Positions 1-6,550 of a stretch of DNA of 9,162 nucleotides are shown here, piece after piece. The translations under genes were made by a program, and so were the position numbers. The stretch is from Vulcanimicrobiota bacterium (GTDB lineage Bacteria > Vulcanimicrobiota > Vulcanimicrobiia > Vulcanimicrobiales > Vulcanimicrobiaceae). The first letter of the stretch is position 1, and each line of letters begins with the position of its first letter. The stretch spans positions 1 through 9,162 of the forward strand of contig JABCZE010000041.1 in assembly GCA_013289785.1 (NCBI GenBank), given 5' to 3'. A model generated the notes under the pieces. That model saw nothing but the letters and a program-made list of their open reading frames with translations. It did not search any database and was not told the DNA's origin.

Positions 1-64
1 CGAAGGTACCGGTGTCGACGAAGGCACCGGTGTCGACGAAGGCACCGGCGTCGGCGAAGGCAGC
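1..64 (-). repeat. 18-bp tandem repeats encoding a VPSSTP-type tail
   Basis: Two perfect 18-base units lie at 11-28 and 29-46 (plus strand ggtgtcgacgaaggcacc). They are flanked by a partial unit at 1-10 with one mismatch and a degenerate unit at 47-64. Read on the minus strand they encode TPVPSS repeats at the end of the secreted protein. The period is a multiple of three, so copy-number change would alter tail length without shifting the frame. The array may continue beyond the left edge. Confidence 0.8.
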
Positions 65-858
65 GGTGTCGGCCGCACCTTCGGAATGGGGGCCGCCGTG
101 GGTAACGGCGTCGCCAGTGGAGATAACGGAAAAGTCGCATCGGGTACTTCGGTGCCCTGTGGCAAGGGGCGCGGCGTAGTGATTGCGATCGAGCCATTGG
201 GTTGGCCGGAGATCGTCGCTTCGGTTCGCGCCGGAACTTCCGAGCCCGGCTGCAGCACGAAGTTTTTCCCGTGACGCAGGATCTGCCACAACGTGTAATA
301 CGGAACGAAGATGCCGCCTACGGTATCTTCGGCCTCAACCGTACTTTCGTGTCCCGACGTAATGCGCGGCTCGAGCCGCGCCGCGGGAGCGCGCAGCGGC
401 AAAACGCGGCCGTCGGGTAGCGTGAGCGGTTCGAAGAAAATATCCACGAAGCCGTACTTGTCCTCGATATCCGATCCCGAGACGTCGACGATGCGAATTT
501 GACCGGGTGCGCCTGCCGGCGCGACGGTGCGGCCGTTGACCACGATGGGGCTCTTGAGATGTGCCCGGACAACTTCACCGGCCTTGGATGACTTCGACGA
601 AATTGGGTCGTCTAACACGAAAAGCAGCGTCGAGTCAAACGGCAAGACGTTTACCGGGGGAGCCGTCGGACTCGGCGACGGTCTCGGAATAGGCCTTAGA
701 GGCATTGGATAAGCCTCTACGCTTCCGGCACCGATCGCGACGGCTGCAAATATGAGCAGGCCTAGGCGTATCCCAAGCCGGGATAACTTAGCTCGCGCGC
801 TTCTGAGCTTTTGCTGCGCGCTTGCCTTCTTCGATGAGCTGCTTGACCTTTTGCCCAC
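1..858 (-). CDS. Secreted hypothetical protein with Pro/Thr-rich repeat tail (3' end beyond window)
   Basis: I do not recognise the family. The frame stays open from inside the KGG gene to the left edge. It encodes a basic N-terminus, a hydrophobic stretch (about residues 32-46, counted from the GTG at 858) and a plausible signal peptidase I site after SVEA (about residue 49). Next come a short Pro-rich linker, a folded-looking segment (about 69-217, with PIVVNGRTVAPAGAPG and several short beta-like stretches) and a low-complexity Pro/Thr/Ser/Val tail (about 218-286). From memory, the central pattern of 'PISSK..KAGE...' followed by 'VNGRTV.PAG' resembles uncharacterised secreted proteins of Acidobacteria and similar phyla; this is weak. 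It probably acts outside the cytoplasmic membrane, with the tail as a spacer. The start is unclear: the only in-frame conventional starts before the signal peptide are GTG 858 and ATG 894, both inside the KGG gene, and the first ATG after that (705) would remove the signal peptide. It is probably co-transcribed with the KGG gene. Confidence 0.65.
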   Translation of the reverse strand, partial: MGKRSSSSSKKASAQQKLRSARAKLSRLGIRLGLLIFAAVAIGAGSVEAYPMPLRPIPRPSPSPTAPPVNVLPFDSTLLFVLDDPISSKSSKAGEVVRAHLKSPIVVNGRTVAPAGAPGQIRIVDVSGSDIEDKYGFVDIFFEPLTLPDGRVLPLRAPAARLEPRITSGHESTVEAEDTVGGIFVPYYTLWQILRHGKNFVLQPGSEVPARTEATISGQPNGSIAITTPRPLPQGTEVPDATFPLSPLATPLPTAAPIPKVRPTPLPSPTPVPSSTPVPSSTPVPS

Positions 859-1117
859 CTTTTTGTCCGATACGTTCGTAGAAGTTGGGTCCATAACGGT
901 CTCGCGTGGCTTCGCCGCCCTTCTTTCCACCCTTCTTACCGATCTGCTCGTAGAATTCGTGGCCGTGGGCTAGCTTCGTCGCTAGGCCGCCTTTGCGCCC
1001 GATTTGCTCGTAGAACGAGGCGCCGTACTTATTCTTGACGGTCTCGCCGCCTTTTTGCCCGGCCTCGCGGACGGACATGCCGCCGGAGCGGACTTTGGGT
1101 TCCTTGTTTTCTGCCAT
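788..1117 (-). CDS. KGG-repeat stress-induced hydrophilic protein
   Basis: This is a 109-residue, highly charged protein with no hydrophobic segment or signal peptide. KGG motifs occur at residues 22-24, 42-44, 62-64, 66-68 and 86-88. They alternate with FYEQIG/FYERIG at 35-40, 55-60 and 79-84, giving a unit of about 20 residues; the third unit carries a four-residue KKGG duplication. This is the pattern of the KGG (stress-induced, Em-like/GsiB/YciG) family, related to plant group 1 LEA proteins, whose members accumulate under desiccation, osmotic or general stress. A protective, water-binding role is inferred from the family; no enzyme activity is expected. The Lys/Ala-rich C-terminus (about 90-109) could form a helix. 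The ATG at 1117 follows AGGTG at a rather long distance of 13 bases. The downstream secreted-protein gene overlaps or abuts its 3' end. Family assignment is firm; the role is not. Confidence 0.9.
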   Translation of the reverse strand: MAENKEPKVRSGGMSVREAGQKGGETVKNKYGASFYEQIGRKGGLATKLAHGHEFYEQIGKKGGKKGGEATRDRYGPNFYERIGQKGGQKVKQLIEEGKRAAKAQKRAS

Positions 1118-1142
1118 GGTTGTTACTGTTCACCTATCCGTC

Positions 1143-1163
1143 TGCCGCCAAGCAAGGGCGGCA
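1143..1163 (-). promoter_or_regulatory. Inverted repeat in the KGG gene leader
   Basis: There is a perfect 7-base inverted repeat (tgccgcc at 1143-1149 and ggcggca at 1157-1163) with a 7-base loop, 26-46 bases upstream of the KGG gene's ATG. It could be an RNA hairpin in the 5' leader or an operator. I could not identify convincing -35/-10 boxes beside it. Confidence 0.35.
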
Positions 1164-1255
1164 AACTCTTTCTAACTACTACAACGTCATTTTGAGGAGA
1201 AAAGTTTGGCGCCTAGGTTGGGGCTCGATGAGAGCGTGCAATACGAGCGTGCTCA

Positions 1256-1272
1256 AGCAGGAAGCCCCTGCT
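1256..1272 (-). terminator. Weak hairpin after dtd, possible terminator
   Basis: On the minus strand AGCAGG, a five-base loop and CCTGCT form a 6-bp stem that begins 14 bases after the dtd stop. The position suits transcription termination of the permease-PRODH-dtd operon. The stem is short and only two Ts follow, so it is not a good intrinsic terminator; partial read-through into the KGG gene is possible. Confidence 0.3.
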
Positions 1273-1286
1273 CGGTTAAGAGCCTC

Positions 1287-1736
1287 CTAAAAGAGCCTTT
1301 TCGTGTCGACTAGGATCGTTACCGGCCCGTCGTTGACCAGTTCGACGGCCATCTGGGCTCCGAACTCGCCGTAGGCCACCGGAACTCCCAGCAATGCCAC
1401 GGCTACGCCTACCGACTCGTAGAGAGGGCGCGCGACCGCCGGCGGCGCCGCGGCAATGAATGAAGGGCGCCGGCCCCGCCGGACGTCGCCGTGCAGGGTG
1501 AACTGAGAGACCAATAGGAGGGCTCCGCCGATCTCTCGCAGGGAGCGGTTCATCAATCCGTCGTCGTCGGGAAATATGCGTAGCTCGGCGATCTTTTCGG
1601 CCATCGATCGAGCGTCGCGCTCGTCGTCGTCGCTGCCGACGCTGACTAACACCAAGAGACCGGCGCCAATTTCCCCGACGATGCGATCCTCTAAGCGAAC
1701 GCAGGCGTGGCTGACTCGTTGAACGACCGCGCGCAA
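1287..1736 (-). CDS. dtd: D-aminoacyl-tRNA deacylase (DTD1 type)
   Basis: The product is a 149-residue cytoplasmic enzyme that hydrolyses D-amino acids (notably D-Tyr) and mischarged glycine from tRNA, keeping D-residues out of translation. Its length is typical of the family. The hallmarks are present: MRAVVQRVS at the N-terminus, SQFTL at residues 77-81, GRRPSF at 88-93, and NDGPVT at 135-140, whose Gly-cisPro pair (137-138) enters the partner subunit's active site in the homodimer. The start is TTG at 1736, which gives the canonical MRAVVQRVS beginning. It lies 7 bases after the proline dehydrogenase stop with no clear ribosome-binding site, so translational coupling is likely. It is the last gene of the minus-strand amino-acid operon. 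Identification is secure. Confidence 0.96.
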   Translation of the reverse strand: MRAVVQRVSHACVRLEDRIVGEIGAGLLVLVSVGSDDDERDARSMAEKIAELRIFPDDDGLMNRSLREIGGALLLVSQFTLHGDVRRGRRPSFIAAAPPAVARPLYESVGVAVALLGVPVAYGEFGAQMAVELVNDGPVTILVDTKRLF

Positions 1737-1743
1737 CTAGGGC

Positions 1744-2610
1744 CTACCGCGAGAAGATGGAGGAGATCGCGAAGAGCGCGTTTTCTCGCCGTTCCAAAAC
1801 GCGCCGGTAGAAATATCCGGCCCAGTGCGTTCCGAATGGAACGTAAATGCGCAGCCGGTATCCTTCGGCGACTATTTGGCGCTGCACGCGCGGACGACAG
1901 CCGTAAAGCATTTGGAACTCGAAGCGGTCGCGCGGAATGCTTTCCGCAGCGGCGAACTCCTTGACGGCGGCGATCAGCCGGTGATCGTGCGTCGCGATGC
2001 CCGGGTAGTTGCCATGCAACAAGAGCTTCCGCGCCTGCTCCAGGTATTGCTCGCGGATCTTCGGCATCGGTTTGTAGGCGATCTCCGGGTTCTCGTTGTA
2101 GGCGCCTTTGACGAGCCGGACTCGAGCGTGAAGCGCGATCGCGTTTTCGACGTCGGCGGGCGTGCGCTTCAAATAAGACTGCAGCACGGGCCCGACGTTA
2201 GCGTGGGTTGCGAAGGCTTGCGCAAAGACGCGCAGCGTGGCCTCGACGACCGAAGAACCTTCCATATCGATACGCACGAATGGGTCGCGGTTGCGCGCGG
2301 CTCGATCGAGAATTGTAACGAGGTTGTCCAAGGCGAACTTTTCGTCGATGTGCAGACCCATCGCCGTGAGCTTGACGGACACGTTCGAATCGACCCCGCT
2401 CTGTGCGATCGCGTCGAGTATCTCTTCGTACGCCTCGCGCGTGCGGAGCGCCGCTTCGGTGACGTGGACGTCCTCGCCCAGAAAGTCGAGCGTCGCCGAC
2501 ATCCCTTGGCCGTTGAGTTCGCGGACGGCTGCGATTGCATCGCCGATATTGTCGCCCGCGACGAATCGCCGAGCCAGAAAATAGAAGTTCCGCTGGACCG
2601 TTTCTCTCAT
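1744..2610 (-). CDS. Proline dehydrogenase (monofunctional, FAD-dependent)
   Basis: The product (288 residues) oxidises L-proline to 1-pyrroline-5-carboxylate, passing electrons through FAD to quinones, normally at the membrane surface. Family motifs appear in order: SVKLTAMG at 78-85, VRIDMEGS at 112-119, LQSYLKRT at 143-150, RLVKGAYNE at 165-173, IATHD at 205-209, FEFQMLYG at 230-237, IYVPFG at 255-260 and YFYRRVLER at 266-274. The Lys, Asp, Tyr and paired Arg residues that contact proline and FAD in this family are all present. It matches the PutB/FadM and Thermus-type stand-alone enzyme, not the long bifunctional PutA. ATG 2610 was chosen because the conserved fold starts just after it; the frame runs further upstream, but into the permease gene. 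The N-terminus is somewhat shorter than in Bacillus homologues. It lies 89 bases after the permease and 7 bases before dtd. No P5C dehydrogenase lies within the window. Confidence 0.93.
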   Translation of the reverse strand: MRETVQRNFYFLARRFVAGDNIGDAIAAVRELNGQGMSATLDFLGEDVHVTEAALRTREAYEEILDAIAQSGVDSNVSVKLTAMGLHIDEKFALDNLVTILDRAARNRDPFVRIDMEGSSVVEATLRVFAQAFATHANVGPVLQSYLKRTPADVENAIALHARVRLVKGAYNENPEIAYKPMPKIREQYLEQARKLLLHGNYPGIATHDHRLIAAVKEFAAAESIPRDRFEFQMLYGCRPRVQRQIVAEGYRLRIYVPFGTHWAGYFYRRVLERRENALFAISSIFSR

Positions 2611-2699
2611 TACTCGCCTAGCTTCAAATCCGGCAGACCGGCGGCCTTGCAGGTGGGCTCCTGCGCCGGCGGGGCGACGGAGGCGGCGGCTCGTCGTCT

Positions 2700-3473
2700 T
2701 CAGCTGGTAACGCCTCGACGCAGAAGCCATGCGCCGGCGAGCACCACGGCGGCCAGAACGATGAAACCATAGCAGAGCGCCAGCGCTTCGCGAACGCCCG
2801 AGGCGGAAAGCGCGACGTACAGCGCGACCGGCAGCGATGTGGGATGAAACGCGACGATGCTCGTCGCGCCGTATTCGCCGATCGCGCGAAGCCATGCGAA
2901 CGCAATTCCGGCGCCGATACTGCCCGACGCCGCGGGCAACGCGATGCGGGAGAAGATGCGCCATTCGCTCGAGCCCAGCGTACGAGCGGCATCGGCGTAC
3001 ATCGGATCGAGGGCGCTAAATGCGGCGGTTGCGGCAATCGCGACGAACGAGCCGGAGACAAAGAACTCGGCGACCCCAACGCCCAGCAGCGAATCCGGCA
3101 CCGCCAATCCGTGCGCTGCCAGCCAGGCGCCGGCCGGCGAGTTCGTCCCCAACGCGTAGATCAGCATCAGACCCGAGGCGACCGGCGGAAAGGCCAGCGG
3201 TAGAGCGAGCAAAAAGAGCGCGGCCGCGCGCAGACTCGGAGCCTTTTGCGCGAGATAATATCCCGTCGGTATCCCCAAGAGCGTCGCGACCAGCGTTGCT
3301 CCTGCCGAGGCGATCAGCGAAACCCGCAGCGCGTCGCCTCCAACCTTAGCGAAGATGGCAAAGGCTTGGGTGGGGGGCATCGCCACGACGACGGCGAGCA
3401 CCGGCGCAGCGAGCGCAACCAGCAGCAGGAGCGCCGCGAGCAGAAAGATCGGTTCCCCCGTACGTCGCCTCAT
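2700..3473 (-). CDS. ABC transporter permease, molybdate/tungstate/sulfate (ModB/WtpB/CysT) type
   Basis: The product (257 residues) is a polytopic inner-membrane protein with about five to six hydrophobic segments. The EAA loop that docks on the ATPase is clear at about residues 160-180 (YADAARTLGSSEWRIF), followed at once by the RAIGEYGAT segment typical of oxyanion permeases (family consensus R-x-GEFGAT). It should form the membrane channel of an importer for molybdate, tungstate or sulfate; the exact anion cannot be told from sequence alone. ATG 3473 was chosen because GAAGG lies about 7 bases upstream; a GTG at 3524 would add 17 residues and overlap the divergent mntP start. No binding protein or ATPase gene lies beside it, so those partners must be encoded elsewhere. 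It heads the operon with proline dehydrogenase and dtd. Confidence 0.82.
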   Translation of the reverse strand: MRRRTGEPIFLLAALLLLVALAAPVLAVVVAMPPTQAFAIFAKVGGDALRVSLIASAGATLVATLLGIPTGYYLAQKAPSLRAAALFLLALPLAFPPVASGLMLIYALGTNSPAGAWLAAHGLAVPDSLLGVGVAEFFVSGSFVAIAATAAFSALDPMYADAARTLGSSEWRIFSRIALPAASGSIGAGIAFAWLRAIGEYGATSIVAFHPTSLPVALYVALSASGVREALALCYGFIVLAAVVLAGAWLLRRGVTS

Positions 3474-3511
3474 GCAGGAACCTTCACCGGCGTACCGCGC
3501 AAAGCGTGCCA

Positions 3512-4075
3512 ATGAGCGCAGCACTGCTCAAGGTCTTCATCATTGCGCTCGCGCTGGCGCTCGACGTCTTTGCCGTCGGAGTCGGCGCCGGCGTTCGTGG
3601 GGTCTCCTCGCGGCAAAAGGTTCGCATCGGCATCGCCTTTGCTTGTGCCGAAGTCCTGATGAATATCCTTGGAGCCTGCCTCGGTTTGCTGGCAGGCCGG
3701 CTCGTCGGCGACGTTGCGGGTTACTTCGGGTTTGCCGCGCTCGTGGGCCTGGGCGCGTACATGATGAAAGAGAGCCGCACCGATCTGCGGGGCGAACCGG
3801 TCGATCTTTCGCGTGGGCCTGGGTTGATCGTCGCTTCGTTGGCGATCAGCCTCGACTCGCTCGGCATCGGGTTTTCGATCCTGTACGTCGGCGTGCCGAT
3901 GCCGATCTCGCTGATCGTTATCGCCGTAGTGTCGGTCGCCGCAACAACCCTCGGCCTCACGATAGGATCTCGGCTGGGACGCTTTGCCGAACGCAATGCT
4001 GCGTTCGTCGGCGGGCTCTTGCTTTTGCTCACCGGCATCACCTTCGCAGTGCTCAAGGCGCTGCGCGTCGGGTAG
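3512..4075 (+). CDS. mntP: MntP-family putative manganese efflux pump
   Basis: The product (187 residues) is a six-segment membrane protein of the MntP (formerly DUF204/YebN) family, which exports Mn2+ and lowers cytosolic manganese. The two half-repeats each carry the expected membrane aspartate: ALALDVFAVGVGAG in TM1 (D18) and ASLAISLDSLGIG in TM4 (D115), with E47 in TM2. The polar central loop (about 87-103) and the closing GGLLLLLTGI helix also fit, and the length is typical. ATG 3512 is used; an in-frame GTG at 3506 would add two residues. It diverges from the ABC permease with only 38 bases between the chosen starts and sits 14 bases before kamB, so it may be the first gene of the lysine operon. 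No manganese riboswitch (yybP-ykoY type) can fit upstream. The family is clear; substrate specificity is inferred. Confidence 0.88.
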   Translation: MSAALLKVFIIALALALDVFAVGVGAGVRGVSSRQKVRIGIAFACAEVLMNILGACLGLLAGRLVGDVAGYFGFAALVGLGAYMMKESRTDLRGEPVDLSRGPGLIVASLAISLDSLGIGFSILYVGVPMPISLIVIAVVSVAATTLGLTIGSRLGRFAERNAAFVGGLLLLLTGITFAVLKALRVG

Positions 4076-4089
4076 CTGAAATCGAACGC

Positions 4090-4944
4090 GTGCGAGTCGG
4101 GCTGAGGCTCCTGGAGCTTGCGCGCGCGCGCCGCGCGCGGGCGATCTTCGTGGTCGGCACCGGAAAGAACGTGGGCAAGACTACCGCGCTCTTGGCGATC
4201 TACGAAGCGGCGTGCAGATCGGGACTGCGCGTCGGCGTGGCGTCGATCGGCCCAAAGCCTCGTCTGTGGCTGGACCCGAACACCGTTTTTGTCACCGCGC
4301 GCTCGCTGCTGCCGCCCTCGCCCGCCGTCGAAGTTCTCGAAATCTCACAGCTCGCGAGCTCTTCGGGACCGCTGCTGTATGCTCGAACGGCTTACGGCGG
4401 CCATTACGATTTGGCGGGTCCTTCGAGCGCCTCGGGGCTGCGTGCGGCCGTCGAAGCGATCGCAGCGCGCAGCGACATCGTTTTGATCGACGGTGCGATC
4501 GATCGGATCGCGACGCTGGCGAGCACCGATGGCGCGATCGTCGTCTCGTGTGGCGCGGCGGCAGCAAAGACTGAGTCGGAAGCGGTCTGCGACGTCGCAA
4601 CGCTGACCGCGCGCCTGCGGGTCCCGGCGTTCGATCCGAAAGACGGCGTTCTCGAGCTGGAAGGCGCCCTCACCGCAACGATGGCCGCGGATTTCATCGC
4701 CGCGGGCGAAGGCCGGCAGATCGTCGTTGGGGATTCGACGCAGATCGTCATGAGTGGAAGATCGCTTGCCGAAGCGCTGATGCGGCTGCGCATTCGTTGC
4801 CGCCGTGCGCTGGACGTTATCGCGACGACGGTTTGCGCCGTCGCGCCGGAACGCAGCTTCGATCCGGAGTCTTTTCTTGCCGCCGTGGCGGGCGGGACGA
4901 GGTTGCCGTCGTTTGACGTCTTCGCGGGCAGAGAGGTCGCGTGA
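4090..4944 (+). CDS. kamB: Lysine 5,6-aminomutase reactivase subunit KamB (P-loop protein)
   Basis: The product (284 residues) begins with a short basic helix and then a beta strand leading into GTGKNVGKTT (residues 23-32). This P-loop is spaced as in dethiobiotin synthetase and other SIMIBI-class NTPases, with K30 and T31 as the presumed phosphate-binding residues. SDIVLIDGAIDR, roughly at 134-145, looks like the Walker B strand and carries the acidic residue. From established knowledge, KamB is encoded with the MutS-like KamC in lysine fermentation clusters, where the pair is proposed to reactivate lysine 5,6-aminomutase by removing damaged adenosylcobalamin. The immediate neighbours kamC (4-base GTGA overlap) and kce support this strongly. 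GTG 4090 was selected; the frame stays open back into mntP but that part is spurious. The biochemical action of KamB itself is less well understood than its gene association. Confidence 0.8.
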   Translation: MRVGLRLLELARARRARAIFVVGTGKNVGKTTALLAIYEAACRSGLRVGVASIGPKPRLWLDPNTVFVTARSLLPPSPAVEVLEISQLASSSGPLLYARTAYGGHYDLAGPSSASGLRAAVEAIAARSDIVLIDGAIDRIATLASTDGAIVVSCGAAAAKTESEAVCDVATLTARLRVPAFDPKDGVLELEGALTATMAADFIAAGEGRQIVVGDSTQIVMSGRSLAEALMRLRIRCRRALDVIATTVCAVAPERSFDPESFLAAVAGGTRLPSFDVFAGREVA

Positions 4945-6545
4945 AGGCGCTCGATTTGCTCGACGCGGCAAGCGCGGAACTGCTGGACTTCGACTGGCTC
5001 GTCGAGGCCGTCGCGCCGGTCTCCCCGTATGGGTCGCGCGTCTTCTCCGAACTCGTGCCGTTTCGTCCCGGCGACGAGGCGGCAGCAGAATCGCGCGCGC
5101 GACGAATTGCGGAGGCGGCGGAGCAGCTTCATCCGGATCGGGTATCGGCGGCGCGTTCTCTCCTCGAGCAGCTGCCCGACATCGCGGGCGTCATCGCTCG
5201 TGCCTCAATGGCAGAGATGCTCGACGATCCCAGCTTTTTAGAAGTGAGCCGATTTTGCGAGATGGTCGAGCGCGTCGACGCGTTGCTGCCGGCGACCACG
5301 CTATGGCAACCAACCTCCGGCGAAGCGATGCATGCGGTCATCACGGCGCTCGCGCCGGGCCACAACGAGCCGGAGGGGTTTTATCTTTCCGATGCCTTCG
5401 ACGCCGAGTTGGCGGCGGCGCGCGCCGCGCACGCGCAAGCGCAGGCCGAAGTCGATGCGGCGCACGGTAGGGAGCAGGAACGCGTCGCGCGCGAGCTAGG
5501 GCGTGAAGAGATCGCCGGCGACGAGTTTATCGTGATGCGAACGGAGCTGACCGGCACGTTGCCGGAAGGCGTTCGCGTCGTGCGGGAGTCGGCAACCTAT
5601 CTTCTCTGCGCGTTGGATTACGGGGAAGGCTCGCGCAGCGCGCTCGAGCGCCGCGAGTCGGCTTTCGGCAGGGTGGGCGCCCTGGAAGAGCGGGTTCGGT
5701 CGCATCTCTCCGCCATCGTTCGCGCGCACGCCCCCGAGCTTGGCGTTGTGGCCGGCGCGGTGGGCGAACTGGACGTGAGCGTCGCTGCCGTGCGTTTTTC
5801 GCAATCGCATCGCTGCACCGCTCCGGTCGTGACGCGCGAGCCGGCGCTCGCCTTCGAGCGGGCGCGCTTCCTTCCACTGGAAGCCCAACTGACGGTCGCG
5901 GGCCGCCGGTACGTGCCGATCGATCTCGATTTGCGCGGCGCGACCGTTCTCACCGGACCAAACATGGGCGGAAAGAGCCTCGCCTTGCAGACTTGCGGCT
6001 TTCTCGCGCTCTGCGCCGCGTTTGGTTTGCCGGTGCCCGCCGCCAACGCGCGGGTCGGGTTGTTCGATCAAATCGCATGGTTGGGAACGGGACTCCGCGA
6101 GCGCTCCGGGGGCCTACTCTCCTCGTTTGCTCGGGAGGTGACGTCGCTCAAAGAGATTCTCGAGCGATTCGCCCCGCGGCTCCTAATCTTCGTCGACGAG
6201 TTCGCGCGCACGACCACGCCCCACGAAGGGAAGGCGCTCGTCGTGGCGTTGACCGAGCGTTTGGCGCAAAGGAATGCTTACGCCTTGATAGCGACGCACT
6301 TGCAAGGCGTCGCTGCCGCAGCCGGAGTCACGCACTTTGCGGTTCGCGGGCTCAAAGGAATCGGCACGCCTCCGGCCGCGCGCGACCTAAAGGACGCGCT
6401 CGATGCGTTGGCGGCCTCGATGGATTACACGATCGCCGAGGTCGGCGGCGATGACGCTCCGCAGGCCGACGCCATCGCGCTTACCCAGCTGCTCGGTCTC
6501 GATTCGGAGTTCGTGGAGGCCGCCTACCGCGCGCTGTCACAGTGA
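4941..6545 (+). CDS. kamC: Lysine 5,6-aminomutase reactivase ATPase KamC (MutS-like)
   Basis: The product (534 residues) has the MutS core and ATPase domains without the mismatch-binding region. The N-terminal half is helical, with a charged coiled-coil-like stretch at about 150-190. The ATPase shows Walker A GPNMGGKS at 339-346 (K345), Walker B LLIFVDEF with D419 and E420, and the TH switch histidine at H453. Its length is far below the roughly 850 residues of MutS, there is no FxE mismatch-reading motif, and no Smr nuclease domain of MutS2 is visible. With KamB it is proposed to reactivate AdoCbl/PLP-dependent lysine 5,6-aminomutase. The start is GTG 4941, overlapping the kamB stop by four bases; its own stop overlaps a GTG just ahead of kce in the same way. 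A role in DNA repair is unlikely; context with kamB and kce decides the name. Confidence 0.87.
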   Translation: MKALDLLDAASAELLDFDWLVEAVAPVSPYGSRVFSELVPFRPGDEAAAESRARRIAEAAEQLHPDRVSAARSLLEQLPDIAGVIARASMAEMLDDPSFLEVSRFCEMVERVDALLPATTLWQPTSGEAMHAVITALAPGHNEPEGFYLSDAFDAELAAARAAHAQAQAEVDAAHGREQERVARELGREEIAGDEFIVMRTELTGTLPEGVRVVRESATYLLCALDYGEGSRSALERRESAFGRVGALEERVRSHLSAIVRAHAPELGVVAGAVGELDVSVAAVRFSQSHRCTAPVVTREPALAFERARFLPLEAQLTVAGRRYVPIDLDLRGATVLTGPNMGGKSLALQTCGFLALCAAFGLPVPAANARVGLFDQIAWLGTGLRERSGGLLSSFAREVTSLKEILERFAPRLLIFVDEFARTTTPHEGKALVVALTERLAQRNAYALIATHLQGVAAAAGVTHFAVRGLKGIGTPPAARDLKDALDALAASMDYTIAEVGGDDAPQADAIALTQLLGLDSEFVEAAYRALSQ

Positions 6546-6550
6546 GCGCC

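Noticed and set aside
1..64. CRISPR array or mobile-element end
   Set aside because: Units are only 18 bases, contiguous without spacers, and in frame with a protein-coding tail.
1825..2772. Long plus-strand open frame opposite proline dehydrogenase
   Set aside because: It mirrors the codon phase of a well-supported gene in GC-rich DNA, and its translation shows no family motif.
1744..2964. A 406-residue version of proline dehydrogenase
   Set aside because: The extra N-terminus overlaps the permease gene, is Arg-rich and unlike any proline dehydrogenase; homology begins right after ATG 2610.
2624..3079. Pro/Arg-rich minus-strand frame bridging the permease and proline dehydrogenase
   Set aside because: Most of it overlaps the permease in another frame; the 89-base spacer alone contains no convincing gene.
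3355..4944. A 529-codon plus-strand reading frame that includes KamB with a long upstream extension
   Set aside because: The first 245 codons overlap the clear mntP gene and the permease on the other strand, read as Arg-rich low-quality protein, and precede the conserved P-loop start. Only 4090-4944 is credible.
4941..6545. DNA mismatch repair protein MutS or MutS2
   Set aside because: It has only the core and ATPase domains, lacks mismatch-binding and Smr domains, and is coupled to kamB and kce.
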